DNA of 64,000 bases from Pseudorhodoplanes sp. (GTDB lineage: Bacteria > Pseudomonadota > Alphaproteobacteria > Rhizobiales > Xanthobacteraceae): positions 2,749,126 to 2,813,125 of the forward strand of contig JAVSMS010000001.1 of NCBI GenBank assembly GCA_032027085.1, written 5' to 3'. The notes under the pieces are model-generated. The model worked only from the letters and a program-made list of their open reading frames with translations, made no database searches and was not told the origin of the DNA. The position numbers and the translations under genes were made by a program. Every line of letters starts with the position of its first letter. Position 1 is the first letter of the stretch. Below, in pieces: positions 16,742 to 26,283 of the stretch.

Positions 16742-18031
16742 ATGCGTGAGCAGGAACCTTCACAAGGCGGCAAGTCGCAGTCACGGCGCGCCTTCCTCAA
16801 GGCAGGGCTTGCCACCGGCGGTACGGTCGCTTTCGGGTCATCTGCACTTGCCGGAAAGACCGGCGATCCCGCCAATCAGCCGCCGAATGTTCCTGAGTGG
16901 ACGCACAGCCTGGGCGAGGGCGTCGCCGTGCGTCCCTATGGCAAACCCTCGAAGCACGAAGCCCATGTGATTCGTCGCGATGTCGAATGGCTCACGGCCT
17001 CGCGCGAGAGCTCTGTCAGCTTCACGCCGATCCATGAACTCGATGGCATCATCACGCCAAACGGGCTTGGCTTTGAGCGCCATCACTCGGGTATCGCCGA
17101 GGTTGACCCGGCCGACTATCGCCTCATCCTGCATGGACTGGTCGACAAGCCGCTGATCTTTACGCTCGACGACCTGAAGCGCATTCCGCGCGTCAGCCGT
17201 CCGTATTTCTGCGAATGCGCGGCCAACTCCGGCATGGAATGGCGCGGCGCCCAGCTTAATGGCTGTCAATACACGCACGGCATGGTCCATTGCGTAATGT
17301 ATACCGGCGTTCCGCTGAAGACGCTGCTTGCGGAAGCCGGCCTCAAGCCCAACGCCAGATGGCTTCTCCTCGAGGGCGGAGATTCAGCGGCGATGACGCG
17401 CTCGCTGCCGCTGCAAAAGGCGCTGGATGATGTTCTCATTGCCTACCGCATGAACGGAGAGATGCTTTATCCCGAGCATGGTTATCCGGCCCGGGCGGTG
17501 ATCCCGGGCTGGGAAGCAAACATGTGGGTCAAGTGGCTGCGCCGCATCGAGGTGGGCGACCAGCCCTGGCATCACCGCGAAGAGACATCGAAATACACAG
17601 ACCTTTTGGAGAACGGGAAGGCGCGGCGCTTCACATTCGTGATGGATGCCAAATCGATCATCACCAACCCCAGCCCGCAGGCGCCGCTTAATCACAAGTC
17701 CGGATTCACCGTCCTGTCGGGAATCGCCTGGTCAGGCCGTGGCAAGATCGCGCGCGTCGATGTTTCGCTTGACGGCGGACGCAATTGGCGCCCGGCGCGA
17801 ATTGACGGACCTGTGTGGGACAAGGCGCTGAGTCGTTTCTATTACGAGTTTGATTGGGACGGCCGGGAGCTTCTGCTGCAATCGCGCGCCATGGATGAGA
17901 CCGGCTATGTGCAGCCGGCCAAAAGCGAATTGCGCAAGATCCGCGGCGTCAATTCAATTTATCACAACAACGGAATACAGACCTGGTATCTGCACAAGAA
18001 CGGAGAGGTCGAGAATGTCGAAATTTCCTGA
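16742..18031 (+). CDS. soxC: SoxC molybdenum subunit of sulfane dehydrogenase
   Basis: This 429-residue member of the sulfite oxidase family has a Tat signal (SQSRRAFLKAGLATGGTVAF). The molybdenum-ligating cysteine is the second in FCECAANSGMEW (C159). A C-terminal dimerisation domain with VSLDGGRNWRPA follows. ATG 16742 is preferred over 16739 because GGGAG lies six bases upstream. With SoxD it removes electrons from the SoxY-bound persulfide sulfur, allowing complete oxidation to sulfate without sulfur globules. The gene overlaps soxD by 17 bases. An AT-rich 80-base gap separates it from soxB. Confidence 0.95.
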   Translation: MREQEPSQGGKSQSRRAFLKAGLATGGTVAFGSSALAGKTGDPANQPPNVPEWTHSLGEGVAVRPYGKPSKHEAHVIRRDVEWLTASRESSVSFTPIHELDGIITPNGLGFERHHSGIAEVDPADYRLILHGLVDKPLIFTLDDLKRIPRVSRPYFCECAANSGMEWRGAQLNGCQYTHGMVHCVMYTGVPLKTLLAEAGLKPNARWLLLEGGDSAAMTRSLPLQKALDDVLIAYRMNGEMLYPEHGYPARAVIPGWEANMWVKWLRRIEVGDQPWHHREETSKYTDLLENGKARRFTFVMDAKSIITNPSPQAPLNHKSGFTVLSGIAWSGRGKIARVDVSLDGGRNWRPARIDGPVWDKALSRFYYEFDWDGRELLLQSRAMDETGYVQPAKSELRKIRGVNSIYHNNGIQTWYLHKNGEVENVEIS

Positions 18032-18722
18032 TCTCTCCGCTGCCATTCTGCTGGCCTCACTGATCGCCGGGGTGACAGTTGCTGATGCGGGGGAGAAGAC
18101 AACCGGCGTCGCAGCCCAGCAGAACTCGCCTAAGAAGATTGGTATCGGCCGCGAAGCGACCGCTGCGGAAATCGCCGGGTGGAATATCAGCGTTCGGCCG
18201 GACGGCCAGGGGCTGCCGGTTGGCCGGGGAACAGTGAAAAAGGGTGAAACCCTTTATGTCGAGCGCTGCGCAGCCTGTCATGGTGAGTTCGGCGAAAGTG
18301 CCGGCCGCTGGCCGATCCTGGCGGGCGGCGCGGGGACACTGGCGAGCCATGATCCGGTGAAGTCGATTGGCTCCTACTGGCCCTATGCAACAACGGTGAT
18401 CGATTATATTCGCCGGGCGATGCCGTTTGGCGCAGCGCAAACACTGTCGAATGACGATCTGTACGCCATCACCGCCTATGTCCTGTATTTGAATGACGTC
18501 ATCCAGGACGAGAATTTTGAGCTCAGCGACAAGAACTTTATAACCGTCAAACTTCCCAATCAGCCCAATTTCATCGATGATGATCGCGAGACAGCCGAAA
18601 AGGCGTTCTGGCGGAAAGATCCATGTATGAAGGACTGCTTGCCGGGAGAGCCCAGGATCACCGGACGCGCGCGGACCATCGACGTGACGCCGGAAGCCGG
18701 GAAAGGCCCGAAAGTTGAATAA
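18015..18722 (+). CDS. soxD: SoxD c-type cytochrome subunit (short, monohaem)
   Basis: This 235-residue protein starts at ATG 18015 inside the end of soxC, with GGAGAGG six bases upstream. It has a signal peptide and one haem site RCAACHGEFGES (C85, C88, H89), and the axial methionine is probably in RRAMPFGAAQTL. Paracoccus SoxD is longer and dihaem; here the second haem domain is absent, so this is the short form. It accepts electrons from SoxC. Its stop overlaps the next cytochrome start (TAATG). Confidence 0.92.
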   Translation: MSKFPDLSAAILLASLIAGVTVADAGEKTTGVAAQQNSPKKIGIGREATAAEIAGWNISVRPDGQGLPVGRGTVKKGETLYVERCAACHGEFGESAGRWPILAGGAGTLASHDPVKSIGSYWPYATTVIDYIRRAMPFGAAQTLSNDDLYAITAYVLYLNDVIQDENFELSDKNFITVKLPNQPNFIDDDRETAEKAFWRKDPCMKDCLPGEPRITGRARTIDVTPEAGKGPKVE

Positions 18723-19063
18723 TGCGGATGGTCAGGGCGCAACATCTAGCCGCTGCTGCCACTGTCATGGCGCTTGCTATGCCGCTCATGACAACTTTCG
18801 TTCTCAGTGAACCGACAAAGGGCGACAAGGCCCTTGGGGAATATCTCTCGTCGGAATGCGTCACCTGCCATCAACTGAGCGGTCAGTTTAAAGGCATACC
18901 GCCCATCGTGGGCTGGCCGGAGGCGAACTTCATCGAGATCATGAAGGAGTATCGACACAAGAAAAGACCGAACCCGGTGATGCAAATGATCGCCGCACGG
19001 CTTTCGGAAGAAGAAATTGCTTCGCTTGCCCTGTATTTTGGAAGCCTCAAACCGGCGCATTAG
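18722..19063 (+). CDS. Small monohaem cytochrome c, FccA/SoxE-like
   Basis: This 113-residue exported cytochrome has the haem motif ECVTCHQLSG (C46, C49, H50) and the candidate axial methionine in NPVMQMIAARL. The pattern GIPPIVGWPEANFIEIMKEYR followed by LSEEEIASLALYFGSL is characteristic of the cytochrome subunit of flavocytochrome c sulfide dehydrogenase. It overlaps soxD by one base and is followed by the flavoprotein soxF, so it is most likely SoxF's electron acceptor. Classical SoxE is dihaem, so no symbol is assigned. Confidence 0.85.
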   Translation: MRMVRAQHLAAAATVMALAMPLMTTFVLSEPTKGDKALGEYLSSECVTCHQLSGQFKGIPPIVGWPEANFIEIMKEYRHKKRPNPVMQMIAARLSEEEIASLALYFGSLKPAH

Positions 19064-19110
19064 GCTATCCAAGGTAGGCAAGTAGGGGTTCCCAAGAGGA
19101 GGAAAAATTA

Positions 19111-20379
19111 ATGTCAACCAGTCGCAGGCAGTTTCTCAGCGGGGTCAGTTCGTGCGCGGTCGCGGCCGGCCTGTCCCGCCCGGCCATAGCGCAAGCCAAG
19201 CCGCGGCTTGTGGTGGTCGGTGGCGGGCCGGGCGGCGCGACCATTGCGAAATATGTCGCTCGCGATTCCAAAGGGGCGATCAACGTTACGCTGATCGAAC
19301 CCGCGAAGGAGTTCATCACCTGCTTCCATTCCAATCTTTATCTGGGGGATTTCAGGCCGCTTGAATCCATCACCCATTCCTATTCGGGTCTGGCCAAATA
19401 CGGCGTCAATGTCGTTCACGAAGCAGCCGCAACAATCAACCGCAACAGCAAGACGGTCCGCCTGGCAAGCGGTGCGACGTTGCCCTATGACCGGCTTGTG
19501 GTCGCGCCTGGCATCGACATCAAATTCGACTCTGTTCCGGGATATTCGGAAGCGGCGAGCGAGATCATGCCGCATGCCTGGAAAGCAGGCCCGCAGACCA
19601 AGCTACTCAAGAAGCAACTCGACTCGTTGAAAGACGGCGACCTGATTGTGATGGTCGCGCCGCCCAATCCCTATCGCTGTCCGCCCGGACCGTATGAGCG
19701 CGCATCCATGATGGCGCATGTGCTCAAGGGCAAGGGGCACAAGAATACGAGGATCGTCATCCTCGATCCGAAAACAAATTTTTCCAAGCAGGCCCTGTTC
19801 GCGCAAGGCTGGGAAAAACACTATCCCGGCATGGTCGAATGGCAGGATCCAAAGATGCATGGCGGCATCAAGTCCGTCGATCCCAAGAGCATGACGGTGA
19901 CAACCGATCTTGCCGAATACAAGGCGCAGCTCGTGAACGTTATTCCGGCGCAAACGGCAGGCAAGATCGCGCTGAACGCTGGCCTTGCCGACAAGAGCGG
20001 CTTCTGCCCGATCAATCCCGACAATATGAAGTCCACCCTCGATGAAAATATTTATGTCGTCGGCGATGCTTGTATTGCGGGTGACATGCCCAAATCTGCC
20101 TTCTCCGCGAACAGCCAGGCCAAGGTCGCAGCCCTGATGATCCGCGGAGAACTCTCGGGCGCCAAGACGTTCCCGGCGCGCTATGTCAACACCTGCTGGA
20201 GCATGATCGAGACGGACGATACGGTGAAAGTCGGCGGTCGTTACGAGCCCAAGAACGGCAAGATTGCGGCGGTCGAAACCTTCATTTCCCAGACCGGCGA
20301 AACCGAGATGGTGCGCAAACAGACGCAGGAGGAGAATATGGGCTGGTATGCCGGCATTAGCGCCGATATTTTTTCCTGA
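19111..20379 (+). CDS. soxF: SoxF / FccB-like sulfide dehydrogenase flavoprotein
   Basis: This 422-residue FAD enzyme has a Tat signal (STSRRQFLSGVSSCAVAAG), a dinucleotide-binding motif (LVVVGGGPGGATIAKYVA) and a second conserved segment NIYVVGDACIAGDMPKSAF. Three cysteines match FccB: C71 in TCFHSNL, where FAD is covalently held in flavocytochrome c, and the redox pair C190 (PYRCPPGPYERAS) and C362 (NTCWSM). It oxidises sulfide or reactivates SoxYZ and passes electrons to the preceding cytochrome. The stop overlaps the next gene (TGATG). Confidence 0.94.
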   Translation: MSTSRRQFLSGVSSCAVAAGLSRPAIAQAKPRLVVVGGGPGGATIAKYVARDSKGAINVTLIEPAKEFITCFHSNLYLGDFRPLESITHSYSGLAKYGVNVVHEAAATINRNSKTVRLASGATLPYDRLVVAPGIDIKFDSVPGYSEAASEIMPHAWKAGPQTKLLKKQLDSLKDGDLIVMVAPPNPYRCPPGPYERASMMAHVLKGKGHKNTRIVILDPKTNFSKQALFAQGWEKHYPGMVEWQDPKMHGGIKSVDPKSMTVTTDLAEYKAQLVNVIPAQTAGKIALNAGLADKSGFCPINPDNMKSTLDENIYVVGDACIAGDMPKSAFSANSQAKVAALMIRGELSGAKTFPARYVNTCWSMIETDDTVKVGGRYEPKNGKIAAVETFISQTGETEMVRKQTQEENMGWYAGISADIFS

Positions 20380-21386
20380 TGCAGGGAAAAGCCGGTCCAG
20401 TGCCTGACGGAATTTCGCCGCTCCCAAGGTCGCGGCCAAACCGCCGCGACTTTATCGCCGGCTTCGGGGCGGCACTGGCGGCACCGGTGGCAGTGGCGGC
20501 GCCGGTGGCGCTGGTACCGGCACTGGCGCCACGTGCGTCTCTCGCCGCCGCGCCAGCGCATCGCAAGCTCGGATCGGTCGAGATCATGATCATCAGCGAC
20601 GGTACCTTGTCGGTGCCGTTGTCATTTTCGCTTCCGGAGACGCCGGGCGCGGAGGCTGCAAGCCTGCTTGCCGCGCATGGGTTGCCGGCAGACGGGAAGG
20701 TCCAGACCAATGTGACACTGGTCAGAACCGGCGATCAGGTTGTGCTGATCGATGCCGGCTCAGGCCCGAAGTTCCAGCAGACCGCAGGCAAATTGTCTGA
20801 AAATCTGGAAGCCGCCGGAATCAGCCCGGAGAAGGTCACAAAGGTCGTGTTCACGCACGGCCATGCCGATCATCTCTGGGGCGCCATCGACGATTTCGAC
20901 GATGGGGAGCGGTTTCCCAATGCGACCTATGTGATCTCCGCTCCCGAATGGGACTTCTGGACCCATCCGGACACCCCCACGAAAGTTCCCGATTGGCTGA
21001 AAGGCATGGCCATCGGCAGTGCGCGCATCCTCAAGCTGATCGAAAAGAAGGTCGAACGCCGCAAGGACGGCGAGGCGGTCGCGCCGGGCTTGACTTTTGT
21101 TGCGACACCCGGCCACACGCCGGGCCATATGGCGGTGATGGTAGAAAGTGGTAAAGAGCGTCTGCTGGTCGGTGGCGACGTATTCAGCAACAACGCTGTG
21201 TCGTTTGCCAGGCCCGAGTGGCGCGTCGGGAGCGATTTCGACCGCGATTTGGGCGCGCAGACGCGCTGGCGTATGCTGGGTCAGCTGGCGTCCGATCGCA
21301 TTCCGCTGATCGGGTTCCATCTGACGTGGCCCGGCCAGGGCATGGTTGAACGGAGCGGCACCGCTTTTCGTTTTATTCCCACCTGA
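20379..21386 (+). CDS. soxH: Exported metallo-beta-lactamase-fold hydrolase (SoxH-like)
   Basis: This 335-residue protein has a Tat-like signal (SRPNRRDFIAGFGAAL) and an Ala-rich hydrophobic stretch. The MBL metal site is FTHGHADHLWG (H160, H162, D164, H165), followed by TPGHTPGHMA and VGGDVFSNN. In Paracoccus an MBL protein SoxH ends the sox operon but is not essential for lithotrophy, and its substrate is unknown. The start is coupled to soxF, so it is expressed with the Sox proteins. Confidence 0.85.
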   Translation: MQGKAGPVPDGISPLPRSRPNRRDFIAGFGAALAAPVAVAAPVALVPALAPRASLAAAPAHRKLGSVEIMIISDGTLSVPLSFSLPETPGAEAASLLAAHGLPADGKVQTNVTLVRTGDQVVLIDAGSGPKFQQTAGKLSENLEAAGISPEKVTKVVFTHGHADHLWGAIDDFDDGERFPNATYVISAPEWDFWTHPDTPTKVPDWLKGMAIGSARILKLIEKKVERRKDGEAVAPGLTFVATPGHTPGHMAVMVESGKERLLVGGDVFSNNAVSFARPEWRVGSDFDRDLGAQTRWRMLGQLASDRIPLIGFHLTWPGQGMVERSGTAFRFIPT

Positions 21387-21412
21387 AACAACCCTCCAAG
21401 AGAGAGCAGACG

Positions 21413-21796
21413 ATGAAGCAAACACTTGTTGCCATGATTTTGCTTGCTGGATTAACCGCTACAGCGCAGGCCCAGGATGCTGCGGCCGGAGAAAAGGTCT
21501 TTGCGGTGTGCCGCGCCTGCCATCAGGTTGGAGAAACCGCAAAGAATGTCGTCGGCCCGAAGCTCAACGGTCTGATCGGTCGCAAGTCCGGATCAGTTGA
21601 GGGCTACAATTACAGCGAGGCCAACAAGAAATCAGGCATCACCTGGGACGAGGCGACATTCGCCGAATATATCAAGGATCCCAAGGCCAAAATTCCTGGC
21701 ACCAAGATGGTCTATGCGGGGCTGAAGGATGAGAAAAAGATCAAGGATTTGACCGCTTTTCTGAAGCAGTTCGACGCCAGCGGAAAGAAACAGTAG
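21413..21796 (+). CDS. Cytochrome c (class I, c2/c550-like)
   Basis: This 127-residue protein has a cleavable signal (MKQTLVAMILLAGLTATAQA), a haem motif VCRACHQVG (C33, C36, H37), the family segment NVVGPKLNGLIGRKSG and the axial methionine in GTKMVYAGL. It is a small soluble electron carrier. As last gene of the soxYZBCD block it probably accepts electrons from SoxXA, SoxCD or SoxF and passes them to a terminal oxidase. A short hairpin (CGGGT/ACCCG near 21817-21829) follows, too weak to call a terminator. Confidence 0.9.
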   Translation: MKQTLVAMILLAGLTATAQAQDAAAGEKVFAVCRACHQVGETAKNVVGPKLNGLIGRKSGSVEGYNYSEANKKSGITWDEATFAEYIKDPKAKIPGTKMVYAGLKDEKKIKDLTAFLKQFDASGKKQ

Positions 21797-21880
21797 TAAG
21801 CGTCTGAAGCTGGATCGGGTTTCACCCGCCTGCCATCCTGTGCAATAGTTTCTGAGATTGCATAAAGATGGTGCCGGGTG

Positions 21881-23194
21881 ATGCTCGACAAGTCCGCCTA
21901 TGTGCCTTACGGCCTTGATCCGATCGAAAAGGGCTCACGCGACGAAATTGCTGCGCTGCAAATCGAGCGTCTGAAACAGACGCTGCGGCAGGCCTACGAC
22001 AATGTGCCGGCCTACAGGGCAAAGTTCGACCGGCATGGTGTGCATCCGGACGACTTCCGGCAGCTCGACGATCTGCGGAAATTTCCGTTCACCACCAAGC
22101 AGGATCTGCGCGAGAACTACCCCTTCGGCATGTTTGCCGTGCCGCGAGACAAGATCGTACGCATCCATGCGTCGTCCGGAACGACCGGCAAGCCGACGGT
22201 CGTCGGTTATACGCAGAGCGATATCAACACCTGGGCCGACCTGATGGCGCGTTCCATCCGCGCCTCGGGCGGGCGACCCGGCATGAAGGTGCATGTCTCC
22301 TACGGCTATGGCCTTTTCACCGGCGGGCTCGGCGCGCATTACGGTGCGGAGCGGCTTGGCTGCACGGTGATCCCGGTCTCCGGCGGCATGACCGAACGGC
22401 AGGTGCAGCTCATCCAGGATTTCGAGCCTGACATCATCATGGTTACGCCCTCTTACATGCTGGCGATCCTTGATGAATACCGCGCCAAGGGTGTCGACCC
22501 GGTGGCGAGTTCGCTGCAAATCGGGATCTTCGGGGCCGAGCCGTGGACGAACTCTATGCGTCGCGAAATTGAAACGGCGTTCGACATGGATGCCGTCGAT
22601 ATCTTCGGTATTTCCGAGGTGATGGGACCTGGCGTCGCCAATGAATGCGTGGAGACGAAAGACGGCCTGCATATCTGGGAAGACCATTTCTTTCCCGAAG
22701 TCATCGATCCGGCGACGGGCGAGGTGCTGCCCGATGGCGAATATGGCGAGATCGTTTTCACCTCGCTCACCAAAGAGGGCATGCCGGTGATCCGCTATCG
22801 CACCCGCGATCTGACGCGGCTTCTGCCGGGAACTGCGCGCAGCATGCGGAGGATGGAAAAAATCACCGGCCGGTCGGACGACATGATGATTGTGCGCGGC
22901 GTCAATGTCTTCCCGACGCAGATTGAGGAGCAACTTCTACGCTGTGAGGGCTTGAGCCCGCATTACCAGATCGAATTGCGGCGCGACCAGCGACTGGATG
23001 TCATGCGGCTGCTGGTGGAGGCGCGGCCTGCTCACGCCGATGAGGCTAGGCGCAACGCCCAGGCGGCGCTTCTTGCCGCCCATATCAAGAACAATATCGG
23101 CGTGACCGCCGAGGTGGTTGTCAGCGATCCGGGAAAAGTCGAGCGGTCGGTCGGAAAGGCCCGCCGTATTGTCGATCTGCGGCCCAGGGATTGA
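21881..23194 (+). CDS. paaK: Phenylacetate-CoA ligase-like adenylating enzyme
   Basis: This 437-residue protein matches the usual length of PaaK-type aryl-CoA ligases. The phosphate-binding loop is HASSGTTGKPTVVGYTQSD, followed by YGYGLFTGGLGAHYGAERLG, YGEIVFTSLTKEGMPVIRYRTRD and GRSDDMMIVRGVNVFPTQIEE, all characteristic of the family. ATG 21881 is preferred to the adjacent GTG 21878. It activates an aryl acid to its CoA thioester using ATP. The next gene is a DpgC-like oxygenase acting on aryl-CoA, so the substrate may be a hydroxylated phenylacetate or a related acid rather than phenylacetate itself. Confidence 0.85.
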   Translation: MLDKSAYVPYGLDPIEKGSRDEIAALQIERLKQTLRQAYDNVPAYRAKFDRHGVHPDDFRQLDDLRKFPFTTKQDLRENYPFGMFAVPRDKIVRIHASSGTTGKPTVVGYTQSDINTWADLMARSIRASGGRPGMKVHVSYGYGLFTGGLGAHYGAERLGCTVIPVSGGMTERQVQLIQDFEPDIIMVTPSYMLAILDEYRAKGVDPVASSLQIGIFGAEPWTNSMRREIETAFDMDAVDIFGISEVMGPGVANECVETKDGLHIWEDHFFPEVIDPATGEVLPDGEYGEIVFTSLTKEGMPVIRYRTRDLTRLLPGTARSMRRMEKITGRSDDMMIVRGVNVFPTQIEEQLLRCEGLSPHYQIELRRDQRLDVMRLLVEARPAHADEARRNAQAALLAAHIKNNIGVTAEVVVSDPGKVERSVGKARRIVDLRPRD

Positions 23195-23201
23195 GACACG
23201 G

Positions 23202-24593
23202 ATGCAACAGGAAAGCGCAGTTCTTGCCAGCGCAGGCCTCCCCGGAGACATCGCCGATGCTTGGCGTAACGCCCAGCCCGCAATCAGCGGTGATTTCGCG
23301 AGGGACGCCAGGGCTTTCTCCGCGTTCTGGCTGGAAGGCGCCGAATTGCGCGCCAAATTGCCGGAAAAGTCGCGACGCAACGCGGCACAGGCGGCAGCCA
23401 GCAAGCTGATTTTCGAAGCCGAGCGGACCGCGCGGGAGCAGTTTCTAGCGGCGCACGTCGAGAGCGTCTATGGCAAGCTGACGCACGACTACCGGAATTT
23501 CGTGCGCGCCGAGAAACTGGTTTACGACGCCGCCAAGAGCTTTCCCGGCCTGACGCCGGCGCGTGAGGTGGTCGCGCGCGACGACCGCAAGATGCTGAGC
23601 GAAAAGGACGGTTTCGAGATCGATCAGGGCATTTTCCTGTCGCGTGTGCTGGGCCATCCCGTCGCCGGCTGGCATTTGCTGCATGCCATGCTGCTACCGC
23701 GCGCCGAAACGACCGAACATTTGCAGCATTTCCTGAAACGCGGCGAGATCGATCTTGGCGCGGCGCGGGTGTCGCGCATGGGCAAGGCGTCGGTTCTGGA
23801 AATGCACAATCCGCGCTTTCTCAATGCGATGGACGATTCCACTAGTGATCCGATTGAGATCGCAACCGATCTCGCCATTCTCGATCCGGAGACCATGATC
23901 GCTGTGCTGCGGGGAGGGGTCGTGGAGAACCCCAAGTATGCAGGCAAAAGGCTGTTCTCCGCCGGCATCAACCTCACTTTGCTGTATCAGGGCAAGATAT
24001 CGTTCTTGTTTTACATCAGGCACTTGCTCGGATTTGAGAACAAATGGCTGCGCGGCCTAGCGAAACCGGATTTCTCGCCGGACGAACGCGTCGGGCAGAC
24101 GATCGAGAAGCCCTGGATCGCGGCGGTGGACGGCTTCGCCATTGGCGGTGGCTGCCAGCATCTTCTGGTGATGGATTATATCCTTGCCGCGTCAGATGCT
24201 TACATGACTCTGCCGGCGCGCAAGGAGGGCATCATTCCGGGCGCGTCGAACATGCGGCTGCCGCGCTTTGTCGGCGACCGCATCGCGCGGCAGGCGATCA
24301 TGTATGGGCGCAGGCTCGACTGCGACAGCCCGGAAGGCCGCTTGATATGCGACGAAATTGCCCCGCCAGATCAAATGGATGCGGCGCTGGCGCGGGTGGT
24401 GGAGGGGCTGACCAGCGCGGGCGTGGTGAGCGCCGTGGCGAACCGGCGCGGATTCCGCGTGCCACAGGAACCCATTGATATGTTTCTGAATTATGCGTCG
24501 GTTTACGCGCGGGAACAGGCCTATTGCCATTTCAGCCCGGCGCTGATCGCCAATCTCGAGCGGAACTGGAACGCGCAAAGCCGCAAGGTGTGA
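23202..24593 (+). CDS. DpgC-like enoyl-CoA hydratase-fold dioxygenase homologue
   Basis: This 463-residue crotonase-superfamily protein has the long N-terminal helical domain seen in DpgC, the cofactor-independent 3,5-dihydroxyphenylacetyl-CoA 1,2-dioxygenase. Segments shared with DpgC as I recall it include EKDGFEIDQGIFL, RLFSAGINL, EKPWIAAVDGFAIGGGCQ and LPARKEGIIPGASNMRLPR. Ordinary enoyl-CoA hydratases are about 260 residues, so the extension is diagnostic. It starts eight bases after the PaaK-like stop and is cotranscribed. A catabolic aryl-CoA oxygenase role is inferred; the actual substrate and oxygen chemistry are unproven here. Confidence 0.82.
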   Translation: MQQESAVLASAGLPGDIADAWRNAQPAISGDFARDARAFSAFWLEGAELRAKLPEKSRRNAAQAAASKLIFEAERTAREQFLAAHVESVYGKLTHDYRNFVRAEKLVYDAAKSFPGLTPAREVVARDDRKMLSEKDGFEIDQGIFLSRVLGHPVAGWHLLHAMLLPRAETTEHLQHFLKRGEIDLGAARVSRMGKASVLEMHNPRFLNAMDDSTSDPIEIATDLAILDPETMIAVLRGGVVENPKYAGKRLFSAGINLTLLYQGKISFLFYIRHLLGFENKWLRGLAKPDFSPDERVGQTIEKPWIAAVDGFAIGGGCQHLLVMDYILAASDAYMTLPARKEGIIPGASNMRLPRFVGDRIARQAIMYGRRLDCDSPEGRLICDEIAPPDQMDAALARVVEGLTSAGVVSAVANRRGFRVPQEPIDMFLNYASVYAREQAYCHFSPALIANLERNWNAQSRKV

Positions 24594-24734
24594 GCCGCGG
24601 CGTAACGCACTGTCCGCGCTGGGAAATAAGCGCCATCGCCAGCAATGTTTCACATGAAAAAATTCCTATTGACCCGCTCTTGCGTAGCCGGGGCGGTGCG
24701 CCGTTCATGCTCATAGAAACCGCGATCCTCGGTC

Positions 24735-24812
24735 GCGAGCACGGCGTGAGCACGTGGTCCTCGCAATCCTCGCTCGATCCTCGTAATCCTCGCTCGCGAT
24801 CCTGCGGACTAC
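24735..24812. repeat. Short imperfect tandem repeats in a convergent gap
   Basis: Three imperfect copies of a roughly 20-base unit built on TCCTCG(C/T)AATCCTCGCTCG lie between the convergent DpgC-like and livF genes. A related GATCCTCGGTCGCG occurs just before. There is no coding capacity and no T-run hairpin. Confidence 0.5.
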
Positions 24813-24815
24813 GGC

Positions 24816-25503
24816 TCACACCCCCAGATACGTATCGCGCACGCGCGGGTCGCGGGCGAGATCACGCGCCATCCCGTCGAGCACGATGCGGCCGGTCTCC
24901 AGCACATAGGCGCGGTCGGCGATGGCGAGAGCGGCGGCGACATTCTGCTCCACCAGGAGAATGGTGACGCCGTCTTTGCGCAGCGACGATAGCGTCGCCA
25001 GAATCTGCTCGACCAGTACCGGGGCAAGGCCCATCGACGGTTCGTCCAGCAACAGCAGGCGCGGATTGCTCATCAGCGCGCGGCCGATCGCCAGCATCTG
25101 CTGCTGGCCGCCGGACAAGCCGCCCGCCAGCTGCGCGCGCCTTTCGGCAAGCACGGGGAATAATGAATAGACACGCTCAAGATCGCGGGCGATATGCGCG
25201 TCGCGGCGGGCAAAGGCGCCGAGCCTAAGATTGTCCGCGATCGACAGCGGGGTGAACACCTGCCGGCCTTCCGGCACCTGGGCGATGCCGCGCACCACGC
25301 GCACATGCGCGGGCATGTGATTGATGGTTTCGCCTTCAAAGATGACCGAGCCCGACGCAATCGGCTGCACGCCGGAAATCGCGCGCAACAGCGTTGTCTT
25401 GCCGGCACCGTTGTTGCCGACCAAGGTGACGATCTCGCCGGCCACGACGTTGATCGACACGCCGTGCAGCGCCTCAATCCGGTCGTAGCGGCTGACGAGC
25501 CTG

Positions 25504-25517
<14 letters not shown>
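24816..25517 (-). CDS. livF: LivF-type ABC transporter ATP-binding protein
   Basis: This 233-residue ATPase of a branched-chain-amino-acid-type importer has Walker [10 protein letters not shown], signature LSGGQQQML, Walker [15 protein letters not shown] and a downstream switch region LVEQNV. It starts with GTG at 25517 and overlaps livG by 14 bases, indicating translational coupling. It works with LivG on the cytoplasmic face of LivHM. In this locus the imported substrate is probably an aromatic or organic acid rather than leucine (inferred from the neighbouring catabolic genes). Confidence 0.93.

Positions 25518-26279
<762 letters not shown>

Positions 26280-26283
<4 letters not shown>

Noticed and set aside
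23202-24593. Part of a dihydroxyphenylglycine/glycopeptide antibiotic cluster
   Set aside because: No DpgA-like polyketide synthase, DpgB/DpgD partners or peptide synthetase genes are present; the neighbours are catabolic.
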